Shown here piece by piece: positions 24,463 through 34,063 of a stretch of 64,000 nt of DNA (position 1 is its first letter; every line of letters starts with the position of its first letter). The notes beneath the pieces were generated by a model, which saw nothing but the letters and a program-made list of their open reading frames with translations, was not told where the DNA came from and did not search any database. This DNA comes from Vicinamibacterales bacterium (GTDB lineage Bacteria; Acidobacteriota; Vicinamibacteria; Vicinamibacterales; UBA2999). Position numbers and translations under genes: made by a program. The stretch covers positions 62,001-126,000 of the forward strand of contig JBAZYO010000013.1 in NCBI GenBank assembly GCA_041659285.1. The letters are read 5' to 3'.

Positions 24463-24529
24463 GGCACCCCATAAAGGGGTGCCCTACAAGGGTCCAACAT
24501 AAAGGCCAGGCACCCCATGAAGGGGTGCC
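24463..24529 (+). repeat. pair of GGCACCCC palindromes
   Basis: Two copies of GGCACCCC-5 nt-GGGGTGCC followed by CTAC (24463-24483 and 24509-24529), REP-like hairpins in the gap between tRNA-Asn and the P450 gene. A third copy lies inside the AttH-like gene at 34098. The rest of 24241-24549 shows no gene. Confidence 0.75.
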
Positions 24530-24549
24530 CTACGAGAAACTCCAAAACG

Positions 24550-25941
24550 ATGGCGACTTCCCTCGCGCCCGACCTCCCTGCGGCCGTCCCCGGACCGTCC
24601 TTCTGGATGCCGGGCGGCGCCTTCCTGGCGTTCCGCAAGGACCCGCTCACCTTCTTCACGGGCCTCTCGCGCACCCACGGCGACATCGCCGGCTTCTCGT
24701 TCGGCCCGCAGAAGGTCTACCTCCTGAGCCGGCCGGAGTGGATCGAAGACGTGCTGGTGAAGTCGGCCGGCAAGTTCCAAAAGGGCGTGGCCCTGCAGCG
24801 CGCCAAGGCGCTGCTCGGCAACGGCCTGCTGACCGCCGAGGGACAGGAACACCTCAAGCAGCGACGGACCATCCAGCCGCTGTTCCACCGCCAGCACGTG
24901 CAGGGCTTCGCCGACGCGATGGTTCGCCACGCGTTGCGGTGGCGCGAGTCGATCACGCCCGGCGCGCGGCTCGACATCACCGCAGAAATGGGCGCCCTCA
25001 CCCTCGCCATCGTCGGCGAGACGCTGTTCTCCAGCAACGTGCAGGGGGATGCGGACGAAGTGCGCGAGGCGCTGGCCGATGCCGTGCAGGGGTTCGGCAT
25101 CGCCTTCCTCCCGGGCCTCGAGTACATCGAGAAGCTGCCGCTGCCGGTGTTCGTCCGCTCGCGGAAGGCACGCGATCGGCTGGACCGGGTGGTCCGCCGG
25201 ATGATCGCCGAGCGACGCAGCCAGGGCGCGGGTGAGCGGCCGGATCTCGTCTCGATGCTGCTCGCGGCGCGCGATCCCGAGAACCCGAACGAAGGCGGGA
25301 TGAGCGACACGCAGATCCGCGACGAGGCCATGACCATCTTTCTCGCCGGCCACGAGACGACGGCGAATGCCATGGCGTGGACGTGGCACCTGCTCGGCTC
25401 GGCGCCGGAGGTGGAGGCGCGGCTGCATGCCGAACTTGACGCCGTGCTGGGCGGCCGCACGCCGGCCGCCGAAGACGTGCCGAAGCTCGAATGGACCCGC
25501 GCCATCGTCTCGGAGTCGATGCGCCTGTTCCCGCCGGCCTGGACGATGGGACGCCGCCTGGTAGAGCCGCACACGATTGGCGGTCACGCGATCGAGAAGG
25601 GCGCGCTGGTGATCATGAGCCAGTGGGTCGTGCATCGGGATCCGAGGTGGTGGCCGGAGCCGGAGGAGTTTCGTCCGCAACGCTGGCTCACTGACGGGCG
25701 GCGGGAGCCGGGAGTCGGGAGTCGGGAGTCGAGTGACCGGCCGAAGTACTCATATTTTCCGTTCGGTGGCGGCAATCGCGTCTGCGTCGGCGAGTCGTTC
25801 GCGTGGACGGAGGCGATCCTGTTGCTGGCCACGATTGCACAGCAGTGGCGCTTTGTCCGCGGCCCTGAGCCGGCGCCCACGCCGGAGCCGAGGATCACGC
25901 TGCGCCCGAAAGGGCTGTTCATGCACGCTGCACAGCGGTAG
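24550..25941 (+). CDS. cytochrome P450
   Basis: A 463-residue soluble P450 monooxygenase. The I helix carries the oxygen-activation motif (FLAGHETTANAMAW), the K helix the E-x-x-R pair (SESMRLFPPAW), and the heme loop is FPFGGGNRVCVGESFA with the Cys ligand. It resembles class I bacterial P450s of the CYP102/CYP110-like type that hydroxylate fatty acids or terpenoids; substrate cannot be told. Redox partners are not adjacent. The start at 24550 is used because the ten codons before it lie in a palindromic repeat. A run of GGGAGTC repeats is translated just before the heme region. Confidence 0.92.
   Translation: MATSLAPDLPAAVPGPSFWMPGGAFLAFRKDPLTFFTGLSRTHGDIAGFSFGPQKVYLLSRPEWIEDVLVKSAGKFQKGVALQRAKALLGNGLLTAEGQEHLKQRRTIQPLFHRQHVQGFADAMVRHALRWRESITPGARLDITAEMGALTLAIVGETLFSSNVQGDADEVREALADAVQGFGIAFLPGLEYIEKLPLPVFVRSRKARDRLDRVVRRMIAERRSQGAGERPDLVSMLLAARDPENPNEGGMSDTQIRDEAMTIFLAGHETTANAMAWTWHLLGSAPEVEARLHAELDAVLGGRTPAAEDVPKLEWTRAIVSESMRLFPPAWTMGRRLVEPHTIGGHAIEKGALVIMSQWVVHRDPRWWPEPEEFRPQRWLTDGRREPGVGSRESSDRPKYSYFPFGGGNRVCVGESFAWTEAILLLATIAQQWRFVRGPEPAPTPEPRITLRPKGLFMHAAQR
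25703..25732 (+). repeat. 7-bp tandem repeat inside the P450 gene
   Basis: Four tandem GGGAGCC/GGGAGTC units, translated as REPGVGSRES, between the meander region and the heme loop. Repeat-number change in this tract would shift the frame unless it came in threes. Confidence 0.7.
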
Positions 25942-26010
25942 GATGCGCCGATCGGGGCGGGGCGCACGTGAATTGTCCTGCCTGCCCGTCCCTTCCTACT
26001 GAGGTGATTC

Positions 26011-27771
26011 ATGCGCCGGTTTGGCCTGCTCTCGACCTTGTGCCTGCTCGCAGCCCTCGGGGCCTCACCAACCGCGCAAACCTCCACGTGGCGACCCGTG
26101 GTGCTCTCCGACACGGGCATGATCGCCTCCGGGCACGCGCTCGCCTCAGAGGCAGGCATCCGCATTCTCAGGTCCGGCGGCAATGCGGTGGACGCCGCGG
26201 TGGCGGCCTGGGCTGTGCAGGGCCTCACCGAGCCGGAGATGACCGGCCTTGGCGGCGACATGTTCATACTCATTTACCTCGCCAAGACCGGCGAGGTGAA
26301 GTTCATCAACGGCAGCGGCGTCGCGCCGATGGCGGCGACCGTCGATTTCTACAAGGGCAAAGGCGGCCTGCCGAGTGACGGCATCCTGTCGGTCAGCGTT
26401 CCGGGCGCGGTGGCGGGCGCCGAGCTGGCCGCGCGCACTTACGGCACCAAGCCGCTCGCCGAGCTGATGGCGCCGGCCGCCGAGCTCGCCGAACGCGGTT
26501 TCCCAATCACCGAGTCCCTCGCCGGCGCCATTCGCGGCAGCCGGGAGAAGATGTCGGCGTCGGCGAAGAAGATCTGGTTCAACGGCACCGAGCCGCTCGG
26601 CATGGGCGACCGCGTCGTGCAGAAGGACCTCGCGGCCACGCTGCGGGAGATCGGCGCGCGGGGCAGCGCGGCGTTCTACCAGGGCCCGATCGCCGCGAAG
26701 TTCGCCGCCTACATGAAGTCGGAGGGCGGCCTGATCGATCAGAAGGACCTGGCCGCCATCAAGGCCAACGAAGACACGCCCATCCACATCAACTACAAGG
26801 GCGTCGAGGTCTACGAGTGCCCGCCCAACTCGCAGGGCTTCGTGATGCTGCAGGCGCTGAACATCCTCGAGGGGATGAACCTCCGCTACATGCGGCACAA
26901 CTCCGCCCCGTACCTGCATGCGGTCACCGAATCGCTCAAGCTCGCGTTTGCCGACCGCAACAAGTACGTGGCCGACCCGGCATTCACGCCGGACCTCCCG
27001 ATGCGAGAGCTGCTGTCGAAAGACTACGCGGCCCGGCGCCGCGGGTTGATCGATCCGGACAAGGCCATCGCCGGGGAAGCGCCCGCCGGGGATCCGCGCC
27101 AGCCGGCCACGTCGATGCCGCGAGGCCTGGCGTATGCCATGCCGCAACCCGGACCGGACGGCGCCACGATTCTGCAGGGCGTGGAGGACGGCCACACGAC
27201 CTACCTCGCGGTGGTCGACAAGGATCGCAACATGGTCTCGGTCACCTCGTCGCTGCTCAGCCTGTTCGGCAGCGGCCACGTGGTGGAGGGCGCGGGCTTC
27301 GTCCTGAACAACCGCATGGCCTACTACGGCCTCGACGCCGACGACGTGAATGTGCTCAAGCCCGGCAAGCGGGTGCGGCAGACCATCAATCCCGCGCTGG
27401 CGCTCAAGGATGGCAAGCCCTACATGGTGTTCGGCACGCCAGGCGCCGACACCCAGCCGCAAGCGCAGCTGCAGTTCTTCCTCAACGTCGCCGAGTTCGG
27501 CATGAACGTGCAGCAGGCGATCGAGGAGGGCTCGATCGTCAGCACGTCGTTCAGGAGCTCGTACTATCCGCACCCGGCGGAGGGCAAGCTCCAGGTGCCG
27601 GCCAGCCTGCCCCGGCATGTGCTGGACGAGCTCGCGGCCATGGGCCACAAGCTCGACATCCGCAACGTCCGGGGCGTCGGCTCGGTCAAGGCGATCATCA
27701 TTCACCCCAGGACGGGTGTCCTGATGGGCGGCGTGAGTCCGACGCGGGACAGTTACGTGATGGCATATTGA
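26011..27771 (+). CDS. ggt: gamma-glutamyltransferase
   Basis: A 586-residue Ntn-hydrolase that transfers or hydrolyses the gamma-glutamyl group of glutathione. Signal peptide RRFGLLSTLCLLAALGASPT places it in the periplasm. GMIASGHALASEAGIRILRS and GNAVDAAVAAWAVQGLTEPE begin the large subunit. The autocleavage site and nucleophile are in VEDGHTTYLAVVDKDRNMVS, with Thr of the T-T pair as the catalytic N-terminus of the small subunit. PTPGADTQPQ-like oxyanion residues appear as FGTPGADTQPQ. Length fits the family. Confidence 0.93.
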   Translation: MRRFGLLSTLCLLAALGASPTAQTSTWRPVVLSDTGMIASGHALASEAGIRILRSGGNAVDAAVAAWAVQGLTEPEMTGLGGDMFILIYLAKTGEVKFINGSGVAPMAATVDFYKGKGGLPSDGILSVSVPGAVAGAELAARTYGTKPLAELMAPAAELAERGFPITESLAGAIRGSREKMSASAKKIWFNGTEPLGMGDRVVQKDLAATLREIGARGSAAFYQGPIAAKFAAYMKSEGGLIDQKDLAAIKANEDTPIHINYKGVEVYECPPNSQGFVMLQALNILEGMNLRYMRHNSAPYLHAVTESLKLAFADRNKYVADPAFTPDLPMRELLSKDYAARRRGLIDPDKAIAGEAPAGDPRQPATSMPRGLAYAMPQPGPDGATILQGVEDGHTTYLAVVDKDRNMVSVTSSLLSLFGSGHVVEGAGFVLNNRMAYYGLDADDVNVLKPGKRVRQTINPALALKDGKPYMVFGTPGADTQPQAQLQFFLNVAEFGMNVQQAIEEGSIVSTSFRSSYYPHPAEGKLQVPASLPRHVLDELAAMGHKLDIRNVRGVGSVKAIIIHPRTGVLMGGVSPTRDSYVMAY

Positions 27772-27809
27772 CGACGCCGTCACACCCGTGCAAGATACGC
27801 ACATCATTT

Positions 27810-27828
27810 GACACCCCGGACGGGTGTC
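27810..27828 (+). terminator. hairpin after ggt
   Basis: GACACCC (27810-27816), 5-nt loop, GGGTGTC (27822-27828), 38 nt after the ggt stop. No uridine tract, so terminator function is only possible. Confidence 0.35.
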
Positions 27829-27911
27829 GGCTCGGCACCTCCTTCATTCCGGCGGCGGCGCTCTTCTCTCGTCCGTTCCTGATCGGCCGCAACCATCCCG
27901 GAGGGGTACCT

Positions 27912-30755
27912 ATGCGTCGTACGTTCGGCCTTGCAGTCCTGCTTATCCTCTGTTGCGCTTCCCTGTCCTATGCCCAGGCAGTCACGTCCGGCACCGGCGC
28001 CGTCAATGGCAAGGTGGCCGACGCGTCACAAGCCCTGATGCCCGGTGTCACCGTGACGCTGACGAGCCCGTCGCAGATGGGCACGCGCACCGCGGTGACC
28101 GACGCCGACGGCCTCTACCGCTTCACCGCGGTGACGCCCGGCGAATACGTCGTGCTGTTCGAGTTGGCCGGGTTCTCGACCGTTCGCAACGAAGGCATCC
28201 GCGTGAGCCTGGGCTTCACGGCGACGGTCAATGCCGAGTTGAAGGTCGCCTCGCTCTCTGAATCGATCGTGGTGACCGGCCAATCGCCCGTGGTGGACAC
28301 CTCGGCGACGCAGATCGGCAACAGCTTCGACGCCAAACAGCTCTCGGCGCTGCCGACCTCGCGCGATTACTTCTCGCTGCTGGCGGGCTCCCCCGCCGTG
28401 CAGATGAGCCGCATCGACGTCGGCGGCAGCACCAACGGCACGCAGCAGGCCTTCGTCGTCTATGGCACCTCGGGGCAGGTGCGGGTCATGTTCGAGGGCC
28501 TCAATGCGACCGAAGCCACCGGCGCCTTCGGCAACTATCCGGACATTGGCGGGATGGAAGAGGTGCAGATCAACACGGCCGCGCACTCGGCCGAAGCCTC
28601 CACCCCCGGCGTGCAATCGCAGTTCATCAGCAAGTCCGGCGGCAACGAATTCCGCGGCACGTTCTACGGCGGCTACTCACACGAAAGCTGGCAGTCCAGG
28701 AACATCGACGCCGACCAGATCGCGCGCGGCCTCAGGGGCGGCGGCGGCCTCGCCGCCGAGGATGTCAACCGCCTGTCGGCGTACCAGGACGAGAACGTCG
28801 GCCTGGGCGGCTACATCGCCAAGGACCGGCTGTGGTGGTACGGGTCGTACCGGCACCAGGACATCAAGGCGCGGTTCGTCAACTTTCCGGTCAAGCCGCA
28901 GACGACGCTCCTCAACAACTACAGCGCCAAGTTCACCTACAACCTGTCGACCAACAACAAGTTCATCGCCTACACGCAGCCGTCGCAGAAGAAGCAGCCG
29001 CAGCGCTTCGACTCGTTCCTGCTGGGCGTCGACACCGGCATCAACACCTCGGAAGCGACGACGTGGAACCAGAATTTCTGGGCGTGGATCCACAAGGCGG
29101 AATGGAACGGCGTGCTCAACGACAACGCGTTCGCGGAAATCCGCGGCGGCCAGTACGGCTACGACTGGACCAACGGCGTCAACGGCACCGGCCTGCGCTA
29201 CGAAGACATCGGCAACAACCTGATCACCGGCCGCAACCGCAATTGGGCGCGCGAGCGGCGGCGCAACCAGGTGCTGGGCACCCTCAGTTACTTCAAGGAC
29301 GGCTGGGGCGGGAACCACAACCTGAAGGTCGGCGGCGAGGTGTTCTACGAGACCGTCACCGATATCTACACCGACGGCTACGAGGACGACATCCTGCACG
29401 TGCTGCAGAACGGCGCCAAGCTGGACGTCATCCTCTTCCAGCCGGGCGAATCCACCGGCGGGCTGTGGACCTACGGGGCCTTCGTCAACGACACCTGGCG
29501 GGTGAACGGCAAGCTGACGCTCAACGTGGGCGTGCGGATGGACCGCTATCGCGCCTTCACGCCCGAGCAGGTGCATGCGGCGGGCCGCTTCAATCCCGCC
29601 GAAATCAAGTTCGCCGCGGTCGACAAGGTGGTCGGGTGGAGCCTGCCGGCGCCGCGCATCGGCATGACCTACGACCTGTTCGGCAACGGCAAGACCGTGC
29701 TGAAGGCCAACTACGGCACCTACTGGTGGAATCCCGGCGCCGACTTCGTGTTCAACACCAGCGCGAACGCGCCCGCCTGGTGGCGGCGGTATCGCTGGAC
29801 CGACGCCAACAACAACAACCGCTGGGACCCGGGTGAGCAGGGCGCCGTGCCGACGTCGCAGCGAGGCGGCGCGGCCACCGAGTCGATCGATCCCAACCTG
29901 GACAACACCAAGACCAACGAGGTCGCGACGTTCCTGGAGCGTGAGGTGATGCCGAACTTCGGTGTCCGCCTCGGCTACGTGTGGCGCGGCGTCCGCAACC
30001 AGTACACGCGCATCAACATCGCGACGCCGTACTCGGCGTTCACCGTGCCCGTGTCGGTGCCCGATCCCGGACCGGATGGACGCGCGGGAACGGCGGACGA
30101 TGGCACTCCGATCGGCGCCTTCGACCTGACGCCGGCGTTCCGCGGATTGACGCCGGTCAACCAGACCACGAACGTGGACAGCGGCGACGCCGACTACCAC
30201 ACGTTCGAGATCACCGGCACCAAGCGCATGAGCAACAGCTGGAGCCTGCTGGCGTCCTACGGCTGGACCAAGAGCTTCGACAACGGCCTCACGACGCTCC
30301 AGGGCAACGCGCTGCGCGGCAACGCCCTGCCAGCCAATCCCAACGACAAGATCAACGCGCCCGACGGCCGCTTCGAATACACGCGGCAGACCGTCAAGCT
30401 GTCGGGCACCTGGAACTCACCGTGGTGGGGCCTCTCGGTGTCGCCGATGTTGCGCTACCAGCAGGGCATCCCGTTCGGCCGCACCTTCGCGGCCAGTCTG
30501 AGCTACGGCAGCGTGCGCTTCCTCGCCGAGCCAATGGGCACGCGCCGCCAGGACGCGGTCGCGATTGCCGACCTGCGGATCGAAAAGACCATGCGCCGGA
30601 GCAGGCGCGACCTCTCGGTGTTCTTCGACGTCTACAACCTGACCAACGACAACCCGGCGCAAAACCTGCAGTGGAGCTCCGGCACGTCCTTCGACCGCCC
30701 GCTGAGCGTGGTGTCGCCGCGGCTGGCGCGGATCGGCATGAAACTCAACTTCTAG
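27912..30755 (+). CDS. TonB-dependent receptor with carboxypeptidase-regulatory-like domain
   Basis: A 947-residue outer-membrane receptor. Signal peptide RTFGLAVLLILCCASLSYAQ; then a carboxypeptidase-regulatory-like beta-sandwich (GKVADASQALMPGVTVTLTS and GLYRFTAVTPGEYVVLFELA), a plug region (QSPVVDTSATQIGNSFDAKQ onward) and a long barrel ending in Phe (RIGMKLNF), as outer-membrane barrels do. The Oar-like layout is typical of Acidobacteria. The ATG at 27912 has GGAGG 7 nt upstream; the frame is open far upstream but antiparallel to nothing real, inside ggt. Ligand unknown. Confidence 0.92.
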   Translation: MRRTFGLAVLLILCCASLSYAQAVTSGTGAVNGKVADASQALMPGVTVTLTSPSQMGTRTAVTDADGLYRFTAVTPGEYVVLFELAGFSTVRNEGIRVSLGFTATVNAELKVASLSESIVVTGQSPVVDTSATQIGNSFDAKQLSALPTSRDYFSLLAGSPAVQMSRIDVGGSTNGTQQAFVVYGTSGQVRVMFEGLNATEATGAFGNYPDIGGMEEVQINTAAHSAEASTPGVQSQFISKSGGNEFRGTFYGGYSHESWQSRNIDADQIARGLRGGGGLAAEDVNRLSAYQDENVGLGGYIAKDRLWWYGSYRHQDIKARFVNFPVKPQTTLLNNYSAKFTYNLSTNNKFIAYTQPSQKKQPQRFDSFLLGVDTGINTSEATTWNQNFWAWIHKAEWNGVLNDNAFAEIRGGQYGYDWTNGVNGTGLRYEDIGNNLITGRNRNWARERRRNQVLGTLSYFKDGWGGNHNLKVGGEVFYETVTDIYTDGYEDDILHVLQNGAKLDVILFQPGESTGGLWTYGAFVNDTWRVNGKLTLNVGVRMDRYRAFTPEQVHAAGRFNPAEIKFAAVDKVVGWSLPAPRIGMTYDLFGNGKTVLKANYGTYWWNPGADFVFNTSANAPAWWRRYRWTDANNNNRWDPGEQGAVPTSQRGGAATESIDPNLDNTKTNEVATFLEREVMPNFGVRLGYVWRGVRNQYTRINIATPYSAFTVPVSVPDPGPDGRAGTADDGTPIGAFDLTPAFRGLTPVNQTTNVDSGDADYHTFEITGTKRMSNSWSLLASYGWTKSFDNGLTTLQGNALRGNALPANPNDKINAPDGRFEYTRQTVKLSGTWNSPWWGLSVSPMLRYQQGIPFGRTFAASLSYGSVRFLAEPMGTRRQDAVAIADLRIEKTMRRSRRDLSVFFDVYNLTNDNPAQNLQWSSGTSFDRPLSVVSPRLARIGMKLNF

Positions 30756-30795
30756 CGCAACGGGGCGACCGGGACGGGCGTCATACTAGGTGTAG

Positions 30796-31470
30796 ATGCC
30801 CGTCCTGGTTGCCGAAGACCTTCAGAAAACCTACACCAGCGGTGAAGCGACCGTCACGGCGCTGGCCGGCGTGACGTTTGCCGTCGACAAGGGCGACTTC
30901 GTCGCGCTGATGGGGCCGTCGGGCTGCGGCAAGTCGACGCTGCTGCACCTGTGCGGCGCCATGGACCGCGCCTCGTCCGGGACCATTCTGCTGAACGGCC
31001 GCAACCTCGCCACGCTGGGAGACGACGACCTCACCCACGTCCGGCGCGAGCAGGTGGGCTTCGTCTTCCAGTTCTTCAACCTGCTGCCGACACTGACTAT
31101 CGGCGACAACATCGCACTGCCCTGCCTGCTGGCCGGCATGAAGGGCGACGCCGCGGACGCGCGGGCCCGGGCGCTCGCCGAACGCGTCGGCATTGCGCAT
31201 CGCCTCTCGCACTTCCCGCAGCAGGTGTCGGGCGGCGAAATGCAGCGCGCCGCGATTGCCCGCGCGCTGGTCCACCAGCCATCGCTGCTGGTCGCCGACG
31301 AGCCCACCGGCAACCTGGATTCCGACAACGGCGCGAAGGTGCTGGCGCTGCTGTCGGAACTCAACGAAGAGATGGGCGTCACGGTGCTGCTCGCCACGCA
31401 TGCCGCGGACGTCGCGGCGGCGGCGACGCGCGTGCTCAAGATGCGAGACGGGAAGTTCGTCCACCAGTAG
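30796..31470 (+). CDS. ABC transporter ATPase, LolD/MacB type
   Basis: A 224-residue ATPase: Walker A GPSGCGKSTLL, Q loop FQFFNLLPTLTI, signature SGGEMQRAAIARAL, Walker B SLLVADEPTGNLDS and H loop LATHAADV. This is the MacB/LolD subgroup that powers FtsX-type permeases acting on lipoproteins or periplasmic substrates. It is followed 1 nt later by its permease gene. CATACT lies 8 nt before the ATG and no Shine-Dalgarno sequence is present. Confidence 0.93.
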   Translation: MPVLVAEDLQKTYTSGEATVTALAGVTFAVDKGDFVALMGPSGCGKSTLLHLCGAMDRASSGTILLNGRNLATLGDDDLTHVRREQVGFVFQFFNLLPTLTIGDNIALPCLLAGMKGDAADARARALAERVGIAHRLSHFPQQVSGGEMQRAAIARALVHQPSLLVADEPTGNLDSDNGAKVLALLSELNEEMGVTVLLATHAADVAAAATRVLKMRDGKFVHQ

Positions 31471-31471
31471 C

Positions 31472-34063
31472 ATGCGACTGTTCTCCCAATTCATCCTGCG
31501 GCCCCTGGCGGGCGACAAGATCCGGACGGCCACCACCGTCCTGGGCGTGGCGCTCGGCATCGCCGTGGTCGTCGCCATCCAGTTGACCAACGCCAGCTCG
31601 GTGCGTGGGTTCGAAACCGCGCTCGAGACCGTGGCCGGCAAGACCGCCGTGGAGGTGGTCGGCACCGGCGGCGTCGACGAGACCGTGCTGCCGTCGCTCG
31701 GCTGGCTGCGCGAGTACGGCGTGATGAGCCCGGTGATCGAAGGCAACGCCGCGCTCGTGGCCGGGGACCTGCGGACGCTGTCGAGACGCGACATGGAAGC
31801 GGTCCGGGTGCTGGGCGTGGACATCCTGCGCGACATGCCGTTCCGGGACTACCAACTGCTGGATATCGGCTCCCCCTCCGCGCAAGACGTTACGACCCAG
31901 AAATTCCTCGAGATCCTCACCAACGAGCGGTCGGTGGTGATCAGCGAGAAGCTGGCGAAGCGGCGCGGCCTCGTGATTGGCGGCGAGATGCGGCTGATGT
32001 TCGGCGATCGTGTCGCGCCCTACGTGGTCCGCGGCCTGCTCAAGGACGAGGGCCCGGCGCGCGTGCTTGACGGCAACTTCGTGCTCATGGACATCGCCGC
32101 CGCGCAGCTCGCCTTCGACCGGCTCGGCCGCATCGATCGGCTCGACGTGCTGCTGCCGGACGATGCCGACCTGCCCGCCTCACTCGACGCCATCGTCAGC
32201 CGGATGCCTCCCGGGCTCACCGCCCAGCGGCCGTCGCGCCGCAGCCAGCAGGTGGAGACGATGCTGGCGGCGTTCCACGCCAACCTCACCGCCCTGTCGT
32301 GGATCGCGCTGATCGTCGGGCTGTTCCTGGTCTACAACACCGTCACCATTTCGGTGGTGGCGCGGCGGCAGGAGATCGGCACGCTGCGCGCGCTCGGGCT
32401 GACGCGGCGCAAGGTGCTGTTGCTGTTCCTCGGCGAAGCGGCGGCGCTCGCCATCGCCGGCATCGGGCTGGGGCTCGGGCTCGCGCGCCTGCTCGCCGAC
32501 GCCGCGGTCGCCCTGACCTCGGCCACGGTCAGCACCATCTACATCGCCGCCGCCTCGGCGCCGCCCGACATGAACTGGGGCCACGTGTGGCTGGCCGCGG
32601 CCATCGGGCTGCCGCTGTCGCTGCTGGCTGCCGCCATTCCCGCGCTCGAAGCCAGCCGCGTCGAGCCCACCGCCGCCATGCGCGGGCACGACACGCTCGA
32701 CATGCGCCTGCGGCTGCGGCCGATGATGGTGATTGCGCCCGCCGCCGTGCTGCTGCTCGCGCTCGGCCTGGCGCAGCTCGGCCCGGTCGACGGCCGGCCG
32801 CTGTTCGGCTACCTGTCGTCGTTCGCCATCGTGATCGGCGCCGGGCTGATGGTGCCGGCCATCATGTTCACGCTCGCCCGCGCCGGCCGCCTGGTCCTGC
32901 GCCGCCGCCTGGGCGTGGAAGGCCTGCTGGCCCACGCCAACCTCACCTCCGCCATACCCCGGCTGTCGATTTCGGTGGCCGCCCTGTCGGTGAGCCTGTC
33001 GATGATGGTGGCGATCGCGATCATGATCGGCAGCTTCCGCGACACCGTGGTCTATTGGGTCGGGCAAACGCTGCAAGCGGACCTGTTCGTGGGCCCGGGC
33101 ATCCGCCCGACGGTGGGCTCCGAGCAGACGCTGTCGGCGGATGTGATCGCCGCCCTGCAGCGGCATCCCGAGGTGCGCGCGCTCGACAGCTTCCGCAACG
33201 TGGACCTGGTCTACGAGGGCAACCTCACCGTGCTCGGCGCCGCCACGTTCGACGTGGTGCTGGCGCACGGCTCGCTGCTGTTCAAGAGCCCGGCCAACGC
33301 GCGCGAGGAGTTGCGGCGGGCCATCGGCCAGGACGCCGTGATCGTGTCGGAGCCGTTCTCGAAACGGTACGGCAAGCGCGACGGCGACACCGTGACGGTG
33401 ACCACGCCACAGGGTCCTCGCGACTTCCGCGTGGCGGCGGTCTACTACGACTACTCGAACGACCGCGGCGTGGTGATCATGGACGCCGGCACCTTCCGGC
33501 AATACTTCGGCGATTTGCCGCCCACCGGCGTGGCGCTCTTCCTCAACGACGGCGCGGATCCCGATCGGGTCCGCTCCGAGATCCTCGCCTCGATGGACGA
33601 GGGCCACCGCGCCTTCATCTACAGCAACCGGACCCTCCGCAACGAGGTGCTCCGCGTCTTCGACAGCACCTTCGCCATCACCTACGCCCTCGAACTGATC
33701 GCCATCGTGGTCGGCATGCTGGGCGTAGCCGGCACGCTGCTGACGCTGGTGCTCGAGCGGCGGCGCGAACTGTCGCTGTTGCGGCTGACCGGCGCCGACC
33801 GCGGGCAGGTGCGAAAGATGGTGGTCATCGAAGCGGCGCTGATCGGCGCGGTGAGCCAGGCGATTGGCCTCACCATGGGCTTCGCGCTGTCGATGGTGTT
33901 GATCTACGTAATCAACGTGCAGAGCTTCGGGTGGACGATTCAGTTCCACCTGCCGACGGCGTTCCTGGTCCAGTCGACGATCGCGGTGATTGTGGCGACG
34001 TCGATTGCGGGCATCTACCCGGCGCGGCGGGCCGCGCAGTTGGTGCTGTCACATGACGAATAG
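31472..34063 (+). CDS. ABC transporter permease, FtsX type with two modules
   Basis: An 863-residue permease with two FtsX modules and a large periplasmic domain: DKIRTATTVLGVALGIAVVV at the N-terminus, RQEIGTLRALGLTRRKVLLL in the first module and ELSLLRLTGADRGQVRKMVV in the second. The start at 31472 follows the ATPase stop directly, so translation is coupled. The last 11 nt overlap the AttH-like gene. ATPase, permease and AttH together resemble the attEFGH operon of Agrobacterium; the substrate is likely a lipid-linked or lipoprotein cargo (inference). Confidence 0.9.
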   Translation: MRLFSQFILRPLAGDKIRTATTVLGVALGIAVVVAIQLTNASSVRGFETALETVAGKTAVEVVGTGGVDETVLPSLGWLREYGVMSPVIEGNAALVAGDLRTLSRRDMEAVRVLGVDILRDMPFRDYQLLDIGSPSAQDVTTQKFLEILTNERSVVISEKLAKRRGLVIGGEMRLMFGDRVAPYVVRGLLKDEGPARVLDGNFVLMDIAAAQLAFDRLGRIDRLDVLLPDDADLPASLDAIVSRMPPGLTAQRPSRRSQQVETMLAAFHANLTALSWIALIVGLFLVYNTVTISVVARRQEIGTLRALGLTRRKVLLLFLGEAAALAIAGIGLGLGLARLLADAAVALTSATVSTIYIAAASAPPDMNWGHVWLAAAIGLPLSLLAAAIPALEASRVEPTAAMRGHDTLDMRLRLRPMMVIAPAAVLLLALGLAQLGPVDGRPLFGYLSSFAIVIGAGLMVPAIMFTLARAGRLVLRRRLGVEGLLAHANLTSAIPRLSISVAALSVSLSMMVAIAIMIGSFRDTVVYWVGQTLQADLFVGPGIRPTVGSEQTLSADVIAALQRHPEVRALDSFRNVDLVYEGNLTVLGAATFDVVLAHGSLLFKSPANAREELRRAIGQDAVIVSEPFSKRYGKRDGDTVTVTTPQGPRDFRVAAVYYDYSNDRGVVIMDAGTFRQYFGDLPPTGVALFLNDGADPDRVRSEILASMDEGHRAFIYSNRTLRNEVLRVFDSTFAITYALELIAIVVGMLGVAGTLLTLVLERRRELSLLRLTGADRGQVRKMVVIEAALIGAVSQAIGLTMGFALSMVLIYVINVQSFGWTIQFHLPTAFLVQSTIAVIVATSIAGIYPARRAAQLVLSHDE

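Noticed and set aside
26146..27807. A 553-codon open frame on the minus strand opposite gamma-glutamyltransferase
   Set aside because: It is the mirror of a highly conserved gene in GC-rich DNA; its product is His/Arg/Val-rich with no domain.
26817..27911. Upstream extension of the first TonB-dependent receptor frame
   Set aside because: It overlaps ggt in another frame; the signal peptide and ribosome-binding site place the start at 27912.
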